This document shows, in pieces, positions 16,892 to 23,910 of a stretch of 64,000 nt of DNA (its first letter is position 1; the number at the start of each line of letters is the position of its first letter). This DNA is from Deefgea rivuli DSM 18356 (lineage in GTDB: Bacteria > Pseudomonadota > Gammaproteobacteria > Burkholderiales > Chitinibacteraceae). The notes under the pieces were generated by a model. It was not told the origin of the DNA, made no database searches, and was given only the letters and a program-made list of their open reading frames with translations. The position numbers and the translations under genes were made by a program. The DNA lies in NCBI RefSeq assembly GCF_000620145.1, contig NZ_KK211083.1, positions 62,001 to 126,000 of the forward strand, in the 5' to 3' direction.

Positions 16892-17787
16892 ACCGTTTGC
16901 TCCAAACGAATTCCCGCTTGGCCATGCCAATAGCCATTCACCAAGCCTTCGGGATTGAAGCGCGCCCAATCGGCGGCGCTGGTGCTGGCGGGATGGGTGA
17001 TCTGCTGCTGGTAGGCGGCGATAATTTCAGCGGTGTATTGTGCTTGTGGGCTGATACGCAAATGGCTTGCACCTACCGCGCGCACTTCAATCAGATCATG
17101 AATCAAAGCATGGCACGCTGCCGATTGCGTTTGAATGCCGTTGAGGCGCAAAAATGGCTGGCCTTCACGCGTGCTGAGCAACTGCCCGTCGGCATGATCT
17201 AGGCACTTAAACTCACAAGCGTCTTTGCTTAAATCGTAATGCCGTGCGGTAAAACAGCGCGCTGAAAATGCCAGCGGCAAACGGCCATGCGCGAAAATTT
17301 CGGTTTCAATTGGCGTTGGAGTTGCAGCGGCCAGTTCGGCCAAAGTCGCAGCAATCGTATCGCGACTGGCTTCGAGTGGCGGCAACCAGCGAATCGCGCC
17401 GGCGTTTTGATGCCAAGCCAAGGTTGCGCCGTTGTAAATATTCAAATGCGTGCCGGCAATATAGGGAATCTGCAAATCACGGGCGATTTTGACTGCGCCT
17501 AAGTCATTGGCTTCCAAAATCCCGCCCTCCGTTGCAAAACGACGTAAAGACGATAAATCAGAGCCCGATTCCAGCAAAGCTTGCGAGCTGTACACGACTT
17601 TTTTCCCAGCTTGCGTCAGCTCGCTACCCAGCGCCAACCAATCCGCCGTGCGCAATTCATGCCGCCGTGCACAGACGACTTCGCCCAAATAAATCGTATC
17701 GACGTCCCAATTGGCCGCCGCCGCATAAAAATCCAGCGTCGTTTGGCGTGACCAGTAATAGAGCAAAGGGCCAAGGGTGAGTTTCAT
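16888..17787 (-). CDS. ubiV: O2-independent ubiquinone hydroxylation protein UbiV (U32 family)
   Basis: A 299-residue peptidase-U32-fold protein. The four Cys that hold the 4Fe-4S cluster in E. coli UbiV have counterparts here: one in GEVVCARRHE near residue 39, and three in FSARCFTARHYDLSKDACEFKC near 175-195. With UbiU it forms the hydroxylase used for ubiquinone synthesis without oxygen. The gene overlaps ubiT by 4 bases. Unusually, a 407-base GIY-YIG cassette separates it from ubiU; its start codon lies only 14 bases from the cassette's left repeat. Confidence 0.95.
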   Translation of the reverse strand: MKLTLGPLLYYWSRQTTLDFYAAAANWDVDTIYLGEVVCARRHELRTADWLALGSELTQAGKKVVYSSQALLESGSDLSSLRRFATEGGILEANDLGAVKIARDLQIPYIAGTHLNIYNGATLAWHQNAGAIRWLPPLEASRDTIAATLAELAAATPTPIETEIFAHGRLPLAFSARCFTARHYDLSKDACEFKCLDHADGQLLSTREGQPFLRLNGIQTQSAACHALIHDLIEVRAVGASHLRISPQAQYTAEIIAAYQQQITHPASTSAADWARFNPEGLVNGYWHGQAGIRLEQTV

Positions 17788-17800
17788 TGCTATTCCTTAT

Positions 17801-17831
17801 TTCGTCATACCGGCGCAGGCCGGTATCTAGC
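17801..17831. repeat. Left inverted repeat of the GIY-YIG cassette
   Basis: A 31-base repeat with an internal 8-bp palindrome, ATACCGGC-gcag-GCCGGTAT. It ends at the nuclease stop codon (17831-17833), so the gene and the repeat are directly joined. Confidence 0.85.
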
Positions 17832-18124
17832 TACACAATATCCGGATACAAATCCCGCCAATCAGGATTCATTTTTTCAATTAGCGTCAACTTCCACGCT
17901 CTCTTCCATTCTTTAATTGCTTTTTCGCGTGCGATGGCGCTTTCCATCGTTGCATGCTGCTCATACCAGATCAGCGTTTTTAGGCTGTATTTTTTGCTAA
18001 ATCCTTCGGCCAGACCTTCCTTATGTTGCCAAATGCGTTGCACCAGATTGGATGTCACGCCGACGTACAAAGTGCCGTTACGTTGGTTACACAATAAATA
18101 AACACAAGGTTGTTTTATGCTCAT
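17831..18124 (-). CDS. Small GIY-YIG nuclease-like protein
   Basis: A 97-residue single-domain protein starting at the ATG at 18124 (MSIKQPCVYLL). The GIY-YIG core reads VYLLCNQRNGTLYVGVTSNLVQRIWQHK, with VYLL for GIY and YVG for YIG, followed by the conserved Arg. The later EKAIKEWKRAWKLTLIEKMNPDW matches the COG2827/UPF0213 group of small stand-alone members, often mislabelled as UvrC-like. The longer upstream frame reads through the right repeat and ubiU and is not real. It is enclosed by inverted repeats, so it may act on them (inference). Confidence 0.88.
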   Translation of the reverse strand: MSIKQPCVYLLCNQRNGTLYVGVTSNLVQRIWQHKEGLAEGFSKKYSLKTLIWYEQHATMESAIAREKAIKEWKRAWKLTLIEKMNPDWRDLYPDIV

Positions 18125-18176
18125 TTTTTTTATCCAGCGTGTCGATTCAAGCTTTATAGCTTGATTAAGCTGAGCG

Positions 18177-18207
18177 GCTGGATACCGGCCTACGCCGGTA
18201 TGACGAA
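18177..18207. repeat. Right inverted repeat of the GIY-YIG cassette
   Basis: Inverted copy of 17801-17831 with 2 mismatches. It lies 53 bases before the nuclease start and 20 bases after the ubiU stop. A further small hairpin, CAAGCTTTATAGCTTG, lies between it and the gene. Confidence 0.85.
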
Positions 18208-18227
18208 GAGTTGGGTCAACAATTGCC

Positions 18228-19241
18228 TTATCGCCACGGGCGGCTATACGCGCCCAGTGTTTGTTGGTGGCCTTCCGAGACTTTGCCCAGCGCCTGTTGC
18301 CATGTGGGTTTGACCGAATAACGCGGATCGCTCGCCGCATCAAGCGCGGCGCGCAAGGTCGCGGTGACTTCGCCGACATACGCCGGACTACGCTGACGCC
18401 CTTCAACCTTGATGGCTTTCACGCCGATACGAATCAGCTCGGGCAAGACCGAGAGTGCATTGAGACTGGTTGGCTCTTCCATTGCATAGTAGGTATCGCC
18501 GTCTACGTCAAAGCGACCCTTGCATAGCGTCGGATACCCTGCAGGCTCACCTTTTTCAAAGTGATCGATCAAAATGCCATTGAGGCGCGTATCAAGGGTA
18601 TCGCCCTTGGGGATCCATTGAACATGGCTGGCAGGTGAACACACCCCGTGGGTATTGGGCGATTCGCCAGTGGCGTAGCTCGATAAAATACAGCGGCCTT
18701 CGGCCATCACACACAGGCTACCAAAGCCAAATACTTCGATTTCAACTTGCGTATTTTTAATCACGTATTCGATTTGCGGCAGGGTTAATACGCGCGGCAA
18801 CACGGCGCGGCTCACGCCAAAATGCTCGTACGCGAGATTGACGGCTTCAAAATTGGTGGCTGAGCCTTGCACCGATAAATGGCGGCGCAATTGCGGATGA
18901 CGACGCGTCGCGTATTCGAGCAAGCCCAAATCGGCCAGAATCACCGCATTCGCGCCTAAATCAGCGGCAGCATCGATGGAGCGTTGCCATTCTGCGGTGC
19001 GACCCGCTTGCGGATAGGTATTAATGGCAATGAGAACTTCCCGAGCTTGGGATTGTGCATATTCAATCCCTGTTTTAAGCTGAACATCAGTGAAGTTAAG
19101 GCCGGCAAAGTTGCGTGCATTGGTCGCATTCTTAAAACCAAGGTAAACCGCGTCGGCGCCCGCGTTAATCGCAGCTTTTAAGGCAGGTAAACTGCCAGCG
19201 GGGCAAATTAATTGCGGTGTGTGTGGGGCTAAAGAGGGCAT
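18228..19241 (-). CDS. ubiU: O2-independent ubiquinone hydroxylation protein UbiU (U32 family)
   Basis: A 337-residue U32 protein, near the usual length. The 4Fe-4S Cys are present in GFGSLCVMAEGRC, THGVCSPA and YPTLCKGR. The N-terminus has the U32 opening LICPAGSLPALKAAINAGADAVYLG. It pairs with UbiV for anaerobic ubiquinone hydroxylation. The C-terminus is complete (stop at 18228), so the nearby cassette did not truncate it. No strong ribosome site precedes the ATG at 19241. Readthrough across the cassette would be needed to keep ubiV in the same operon. Confidence 0.95.
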   Translation of the reverse strand: MPSLAPHTPQLICPAGSLPALKAAINAGADAVYLGFKNATNARNFAGLNFTDVQLKTGIEYAQSQAREVLIAINTYPQAGRTAEWQRSIDAAADLGANAVILADLGLLEYATRRHPQLRRHLSVQGSATNFEAVNLAYEHFGVSRAVLPRVLTLPQIEYVIKNTQVEIEVFGFGSLCVMAEGRCILSSYATGESPNTHGVCSPASHVQWIPKGDTLDTRLNGILIDHFEKGEPAGYPTLCKGRFDVDGDTYYAMEEPTSLNALSVLPELIRIGVKAIKVEGRQRSPAYVGEVTATLRAALDAASDPRYSVKPTWQQALGKVSEGHQQTLGAYSRPWR

Positions 19242-19419
19242 AATAGCGCGACCAAATGAATAATCTGGGCTAGCTTAGGCCTTCAGCCAGCCCAAAACTT
19301 TAATACAAATCAAAAAAAAGCCTGCATAGTGCTTCGGTGGTAGGCGTAATACCGATAAAAGCACTTGTTTTTCGCTTAGAATATCGTATTCGGCGAGGCA
19401 AAACCTACAAGGAAACAGT

Positions 19420-20331
19420 ATGAATATCGCAATGATCGGTTTGGGCAAAATGGGCGGCAATATGGCGCGTCGTCTCTCTCGGGGCGGTGCAAAAGTATTT
19501 GGCTTTGATGTGAGCGCAGAAACGCGCAGCCAATTGGCCAGTGAAGAAGCCAATTTTACTGCGTTTGCCAGCGTGCCTGAGTTGATCGCTGCGCTACCAA
19601 CGCCACGCGTGGTGTGGTTGATGCTGCCATCGGGCGACATTAGCGAGCGCGCGTTTGCGGAAATGAAAACGCTATTGGCTCCGGGCGATTTGATCATCGA
19701 CGGCGCGAACGCGATGTATAAAGACAGCCAACGTCACGGCGCAGAACTCTCAGCCCTCAATATCAAATTTGTGGATGCAGGCGTTTCTGGCGGCGTTTGG
19801 GGCCTGCAAAACGGTTACTGCTTGATGTTCGGTGGCGACAAAGATGCCGCGGCGATGGCTGAGCCATTTATGAAAATCTTGGCACCGGGCGCAGATCGCG
19901 GTTGGACGCACACTGGCCCAGCAGGTTCTGGTCACTACACCAAGATGCTGCACAACGGTATCGAATACGGCATGATGCAAGCGTTTGCCGAAGGCTTCGC
20001 AATGCTGAAAGCCAAAGAAGAATTCAATCTGGATGTGGCGGCGATTTCTGAAACTTGGTGCCATAGCTCAGTCGTGCGTTCATGGTTGTTGGATTTGGTT
20101 GCCGACACGCTGGAACAAGACACCGAACTCGATAATTTGAATGCATTCGTGCCAGATTCAGGCGAAGGCCGTTGGTCAGTGCTCGAATCAGTTGAGCTAG
20201 GCGTTCCTGCGCCAGTAATGGCATCAGCGCTCTACGCGCGTTTTGCTTCACGCGGTAACGCTGACTATTCGATGAAATTGCTGTCGATGATGCGCAATGC
20301 CTTTGGTGGCCATGCGGTATCGAAGAAATAA
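19420..20331 (+). CDS. 6-phosphogluconate dehydrogenase, short NAD-type (decarboxylating)
   Basis: A 303-residue enzyme that oxidises and decarboxylates 6-phosphogluconate to ribulose 5-phosphate. The Rossmann motif is MIGLGKMGGNMARRL. The substrate loop DAGVSGGVWGLQNGYCLMFGG, the catalytic Lys in GHYTKMLHNGIEYGMMQ and the C-terminal SVELGVPAPVMASALYARF are all present. The length of about 300 residues marks the short form, often NAD-dependent, rather than the 470-residue Gnd. The ribosome site is AAGGAAA. The gene is monocistronic and ends at the terminator at 20353. Confidence 0.93.
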   Translation: MNIAMIGLGKMGGNMARRLSRGGAKVFGFDVSAETRSQLASEEANFTAFASVPELIAALPTPRVVWLMLPSGDISERAFAEMKTLLAPGDLIIDGANAMYKDSQRHGAELSALNIKFVDAGVSGGVWGLQNGYCLMFGGDKDAAAMAEPFMKILAPGADRGWTHTGPAGSGHYTKMLHNGIEYGMMQAFAEGFAMLKAKEEFNLDVAAISETWCHSSVVRSWLLDLVADTLEQDTELDNLNAFVPDSGEGRWSVLESVELGVPAPVMASALYARFASRGNADYSMKLLSMMRNAFGGHAVSKK

Positions 20332-20352
20332 TTTAGCCGCTTGAAATACAAA

Positions 20353-20387
20353 ATGCCCGCGACCTTCATCAGGTCGCGGGCATTTTT
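20353..20387 (+). terminator. Strong intrinsic terminator
   Basis: A perfect 13-bp stem, ATGCCCGCGACCT/AGGTCGCGGGCAT, with loop TCATC and a T5 tract. Confidence 0.95.
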
Positions 20388-20412
20388 ATTGGGTATAAAT
20401 TTTTCGTCGATG

Positions 20413-20556
20413 AATTGGCGGAAATAAAATGTAGCGAGAGGTGCAAGGGCAAGGCAGGAAGAAGCGAAAAACCGTAGTTGACTGTAGTCAATGAGGATTT
20501 TGAGATTTCTTTCTAACGCCGCAATTGCGCCTCGCAGCCGTTTTAGTGCGCCAATT
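20413..20556. repeat. Long imperfect palindrome
   Basis: About 144 bases with dyad symmetry around TTGACTGTAGTCAA. The outer ends AATTGGCG and CGCCAATT are exact complements, and the arms show many further matches, such as GCGAGAGGTGCAA against the complement of TTGCGCCTCGC. The right end overlaps the yjdM stop codon. It looks like a dispersed repeat rather than a gene; no other full copy is in the window. Confidence 0.6.
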
Positions 20557-20884
20557 AAGCTTTTTTCAAAAAACAAGCTTTGAGCATCATCTGACCTAGA
20601 TCAGTTTTGCAATCGACTTCATGGTCGCCATCCACAATGCGGATGCCTTTGATTTTGGTGCCGACTTTCAAAGTGCTCGACGTGCCTTTCACTTTCAAAT
20701 CTTTAATCACCACCACTGAATCGCCATCTTGCAGCACATTGCCGTTTGAATCTTTGACGATGCGTACATCGCTTTCTTCGGCCACCGCCACCAGCGGCCA
20801 TTCAAAACCACAGTCCGCGCAGACGTTATTGTCGCCATCTGGATAGGTGTTTTCCAAAGTGCATTGTGGGCAGGCGTTTGACAT
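20555..20884 (-). CDS. yjdM: Zinc-ribbon protein YjdM (PhnA family)
   Basis: A 109-residue protein. The N-terminal zinc ribbon has two Cys pairs, CPQC and CADC. The C-terminal SH3-like PhnA domain reads DGDSVVVIKDLKVKGTSSTLKVGTKIKGIRIV and ends in DCKTDLGQMMLKACFLKKA. The family was named for its link to the phosphonate operon in E. coli, but this member has no phosphonate genes near it and its function is unknown. It is leftward and alone; the stop lies inside the palindrome described at 20413. Confidence 0.92.
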   Translation of the reverse strand: MSNACPQCTLENTYPDGDNNVCADCGFEWPLVAVAEESDVRIVKDSNGNVLQDGDSVVVIKDLKVKGTSSTLKVGTKIKGIRIVDGDHEVDCKTDLGQMMLKACFLKKA

Positions 20885-21063
20885 AGCAGATTCCGTTAGG
20901 GTTTAGCCGACCCATTATACCAGTATAAAGCTTAGGGTTATTTACTCGCTGTCGACGCACGGCGAATCGTTGGCGCTCGTGCCAAGATGATCCGCAACCC
21001 GCGCTAGGGCTTACACCTGTCGTATGAGTCTGGTATAAATAAGCGCATTACAGAAAATTGAGA

Positions 21064-21609
21064 ATGGCAATGCACAAGCTAAGAAAACCGCTGTTTATTT
21101 TATTGGCGCTACTGGCCATCATCGGCACGGTGGCGCTGGATTTTTTCTTGCCCGAGAAATCAATCACGACGATTACCGGCGTTGAAGTCAAACTCACCGA
21201 TAAAGATGGCCCAATTAGTAAAGCCAATCCAAGCGATGGCCCGACGATTGATGTGTATTACATTTATACCAATCATTCGACCGATATTATTCGCGTCTAC
21301 AAAAATGTCGATACAGGCTGGGGCTGGCCGTATTACTTCAAATTCAATTCGGCCGATTTGCAAGCCAAAGCCAAAACGCTGGAATTCGATAAAAAAACCG
21401 CGCTGATTACGTCCTACGGCTGGCGCTTTGACGTGATGTCGTGGTTCCCGAATGTCGTCAATATCGAAATCGCCGAAGCTGACAGCACGACATGGAGTTT
21501 TTGGCGCTGGTTGGGATTTAGTGTGTGGGGTTTGTTGCTGCTGGTTTTAGCTATTGGCACGTATCGGCTTACACGCATTAAGAACAAAGGCGTGGAAGGT
21601 AATACCTAG
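21064..21609 (+). CDS. DUF1523 family membrane protein
   Basis: About 181 residues from the ATG at 21064; a second ATG at 21070 is equally possible and neither has a strong ribosome site. One N-terminal helix (FILLALLAIIGTVALDFFL) and one C-terminal helix (GFSVWGLLLLVLAIGTYRL) flank a periplasmic domain of some 110 residues. The domain contains ITGVEVKL, TDIIRVYKNVDTGWGWPYYFKF and the SADLQA segment, all typical of DUF1523. Function is unknown. It is monocistronic and is followed by a 320-base gap filled with repeats. Confidence 0.8.
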   Translation: MAMHKLRKPLFILLALLAIIGTVALDFFLPEKSITTITGVEVKLTDKDGPISKANPSDGPTIDVYYIYTNHSTDIIRVYKNVDTGWGWPYYFKFNSADLQAKAKTLEFDKKTALITSYGWRFDVMSWFPNVVNIEIAEADSTTWSFWRWLGFSVWGLLLLVLAIGTYRLTRIKNKGVEGNT

Positions 21610-21624
21610 ACGTCTTTGGCAATG

Positions 21625-21846
21625 TTCAGATTTGGTGTTGATACGTTAATAAGACGGCAATATCGAGTAGATCGCATTCGCTGGGTTTGAGCTGCCGTAG
21701 CTCCTTCCCCCTTGACGGGGGAAGGCTGGGATGGGGGTGCTAAGCCATAAAATGCACTCCGTAGTATCACCCCCACCCTAACCCTCCCCCGTCAAGGGGG
21801 AGGGAATGCCTCGATTCTTTAACCACCATCAACACGTAATCTGAAC
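21625..21846. repeat. MITE-like element, copy 2, with nested inverted repeats
   Basis: The outer ends GTTCAGATTTGGTGTTGAT and ATCAACACGTAATCTGAAC are inverted copies with 2 mismatches in 19. Inside is a second, larger inverted repeat of about 38 bases, 21701-21739 against 21768-21805 (CCCCCTTGACGGGGG cores). It belongs to the CTCCCCC...GGGGGAG / GGGTTAGGGTG type of dispersed repeat found in many proteobacteria. The ends match those of the element at 7251. No gene lies inside. Confidence 0.65.
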
Positions 21847-21873
21847 AAACCCACGTCTTTAAATGCAAATGCG

Positions 21874-21912
21874 TAGGATGGGTATCGCCAAAATACGGTT
21901 CAACCCATCCTA
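21874..21912. repeat. Small hairpin repeat (TAGGATGGGT type)
   Basis: TAGGATGGGT (21874-21883) and ACCCATCCTA (21903-21912) are perfect inverted copies with a 19-base loop. It lies in the leader of the next gene, ending 19 bases before its start codon. Confidence 0.7.
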
Positions 21913-21930
21913 ATCGCTGGAGAATAAAAA

Positions 21931-22341
21931 ATGGCAATTGATACAGAAAGTATTGCACTTGCTGCAAAAATCGCACTAAATCCTGCTGGTTTCTTGATTG
22001 ATAAAATAGTTGAAGCTACTTCAAAAAATGTATCGAAAGCTGAATCGACAAGCAGTGATGAAATCGCAGTGCTCAAAATTGAAGCTGAGCGACAAGAGTT
22101 ACAAATGAGAATGGCTGAGGCTCAAGCTCGCGTCGCGCAAGAAATAGCGATTGCGAAGCGTATTGAAACTGCTAAAGAAGTTGAAATGGAGGAGTTTTAT
22201 GATTATGGAATTGAAGCGCATGTTGGTGTCAAAGTAGATAGTGGAAGTGTCTCTGCTGGAGTTGGTGGTTCGGGGCGGCGAGTAAGTAAGCGTATTTTTC
22301 GCTTTCGTGGCAATACGTCAGTAGCGATTGATGCTGAGTAA
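21931..22341 (+). CDS. Hypothetical coiled-coil protein
   Basis: A 136-residue protein behind GGAGA. The first 25 residues are mildly hydrophobic and lack a clear signal peptide. Residues about 40-90 are strongly helical and charged (VLKIEAERQELQMRMAEAQARVAQEIAIAKRIETAKEVE), a likely coiled coil. The tail is Gly/Ser-rich (DSGSVSAGVGGSGRRVSKRIFRFRG). Base composition is more AT-rich than its neighbours. I recognise no family. It is an orphan between repeat elements and a terminator, which suggests accessory DNA. Confidence 0.65.
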   Translation: MAIDTESIALAAKIALNPAGFLIDKIVEATSKNVSKAESTSSDEIAVLKIEAERQELQMRMAEAQARVAQEIAIAKRIETAKEVEMEEFYDYGIEAHVGVKVDSGSVSAGVGGSGRRVSKRIFRFRGNTSVAIDAE

Positions 22342-22441
22342 GTCGATAAATAATCAACTGTTTTATAGCCGCGCCATCGTAAGCAATTGCTATCTGATTA
22401 ATTTCATGAGTACGAATACGCTATTCGTACCTACTCTACTA

Positions 22442-22476
22442 AAAAAGCCCAAAGCATTTATGCTGTGGGCTTTTTG
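22442..22476. terminator. Bidirectional terminator
   Basis: AAAAAGCCCA...GCA-TTTA-TGC...TGGGCTTTTT, flanked by A and T runs. It serves both the hypothetical gene on the left and leftward pilU on the right. Confidence 0.85.
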
Positions 22477-22502
22477 TTTGGGGTATATTTAAGTTAATGC
22501 TA

Positions 22503-22551
22503 GGGTATTTAGATGCAGACATTATTCAATAATGCCTGCATTCAAATACCC
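22503..22551. repeat. Hairpin repeat family 1, copy after pilU
   Basis: Nearly perfect 24-bp arms, GGGTATTTAGATGCAGACATTATT against the complement, with 3 mismatches and no real loop. The right edge is one base from the pilU stop codon. Confidence 0.8.
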
Positions 22552-22552
22552 A

Positions 22553-23734
22553 TTATTTATTTTCTTCCGCCTCTTCCACCACCTCAGGCTCAGCATGCGC
22601 TTCTAGCGATAAATGATCCAGTCCGCTGCTGTGTTCTTCTTTGCGGTGGTGCAGGCTGTTGAGTTTGATATTGAGCCGGAGTTCATTCAGCGAATCAGCA
22701 TTTTTGAGTGCTTCTTCCATGCCGATTTTGCCGGCTTCGTATAGATCAAACAGCGCCATATCAAAGGTCTGCATGCCGAGCTCTCTGGATTTGCCCATTA
22801 CGGTTTTGATGCCGCCGACGTCGCCTTTGAAAATCAAATCGGCAATCAGCGGCGTATTGAGCAAGATTTCAATTGCGGCGCTGCGACCTTTGCCATCGGG
22901 CGTGGGCACGAGGCGTTGCGAAATAATGCCGCGCATATTCATCGATAAATCCATATACAGCTGCGGATGGCGCTCTTCGGGGAAGAAATTGACGATGCGT
23001 TCTAGCGCTTGGTTTGAGCTATTGGCGTGCAGCGTACCCATGCAAAGATGGCCGGTTTCGGCAAAATTCATCGCGTATTCCATCGTTTCACGGTCGCGAA
23101 TTTCGCCAATTAAAATCACGTCAGGCGCTTGGCGCAGTGTGTTTTTTAGCGCGGCAAACCAGCCCTTGGTGTCGCGGCCGATTTCGCGGTGTGTGACAAG
23201 GCAATTTTTGTTTTTGTGCACGTATTCAATCGGGTCTTCAATCGTGATGATGTGGCCGTGGCTGTGTTCGTTGCGGTAATCGAGCATCGCCGCCATTGTT
23301 GTCGATTTGCCCGAACCGGTGCCACCGACCAGCAACACTAAGCCGCGCTTACTCATCATCACGTCTTTGAGGATTTTCGGCAGACCCATTTCGTCGAAAT
23401 TAGGAATTTTGCTGGTGATCGTACGTAGCACCATGCCGACTTTTTCTTGCTGCATAAACACATTCACGCGAAAGCGGCCTATGCCTTCGGGGCTGATCGC
23501 AAAATTGGCTTCAAATTCATTTTCAAATTCGGCCTGCTGGTCGGGGCGCATGATGCTGTAGGCGAGCGCTTTGCTGGCTGCTCCGTTGAGTTTTTGTGAG
23601 CCGACAGGCGTCATCTTGCCGTTGATTTTCATTGCGGGCGGGAAGTCGTCGGCAATGAATAAATCAGAGGCTTTGTGCTGAATCATCATTTTCAGCAAAT
23701 CATTCATCGTTTTATTGGCTTGTTCGGGGCTCAT
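22553..23734 (-). CDS. pilU: Type IV pilus retraction ATPase PilU
   Basis: A 393-residue hexameric ATPase of the PilT/PilU family. The Walker A motif is VLLVGGTGSGKSTTMAAMLDYR near residue 140. The Asp box is IITIEDPIEYVH, Walker B is APDVILIGEIRDRETM and the His box is ETGHLCMGTLHAN. The C-terminal extension (HHRKEEHSSGLDHLSLEAHAEP...) beyond PilT length and the KNTLRQAPDV wording favour PilU. PilU assists PilT in pilus retraction. pilT is not next to it in this window, unlike in Pseudomonas, so the gene stands alone. Confidence 0.92.
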   Translation of the reverse strand: MSPEQANKTMNDLLKMMIQHKASDLFIADDFPPAMKINGKMTPVGSQKLNGAASKALAYSIMRPDQQAEFENEFEANFAISPEGIGRFRVNVFMQQEKVGMVLRTITSKIPNFDEMGLPKILKDVMMSKRGLVLLVGGTGSGKSTTMAAMLDYRNEHSHGHIITIEDPIEYVHKNKNCLVTHREIGRDTKGWFAALKNTLRQAPDVILIGEIRDRETMEYAMNFAETGHLCMGTLHANSSNQALERIVNFFPEERHPQLYMDLSMNMRGIISQRLVPTPDGKGRSAAIEILLNTPLIADLIFKGDVGGIKTVMGKSRELGMQTFDMALFDLYEAGKIGMEEALKNADSLNELRLNIKLNSLHHRKEEHSSGLDHLSLEAHAEPEVVEEAEENK

Positions 23735-23852
23735 TGTGTGGCTCGTAGCGGTCCATGCAGACCTTGTATATAGATGAAATCGGCGTGGCTTGCACCACTA
23801 GGTTTGTGGCGAAGCGCGGATTATGCTGATGATGCGCTACATTTTGATGGCA

Positions 23853-23886
23853 ATAAAAAAGCCCATGAAGATTCATGGGCTTTGTC
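23853..23886 (-). terminator. Intrinsic terminator of the helicase gene
   Basis: AAAGCCCATGAA/TTCATGGGCTTT forms a perfect 12-bp stem; on the minus strand it runs into TTTTTTATTG. Confidence 0.9.
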
Positions 23887-23910
23887 GTCTGTAAGACTCA
23901 CATCGGGCGA

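Larger units (their letters stand above)
17801..18207. mobile_element. GIY-YIG cassette bounded by 31-bp inverted repeats
   Basis: The ends are TTCGTCATACCGGCG(C/T)AGGCCGGTATC(T/C)AGC in inverted orientation, at 17801-17831 and 18177-18207, with 2 mismatches in 31. Each end contains its own palindrome (ATACCGGC/GCCGGTAT). Between them lies one small nuclease gene. The cassette sits precisely between ubiU and ubiV, which in other genomes are usually adjacent and coupled. I infer insertion of a homing- or REP-like unit; transposition itself is not shown. Confidence 0.75.

Noticed and set aside
18125-18406. Extended N-terminus of the GIY-YIG protein
   Set aside because: The extension would run through the right inverted repeat and into ubiU; the ATG at 18124 gives the normal domain length.
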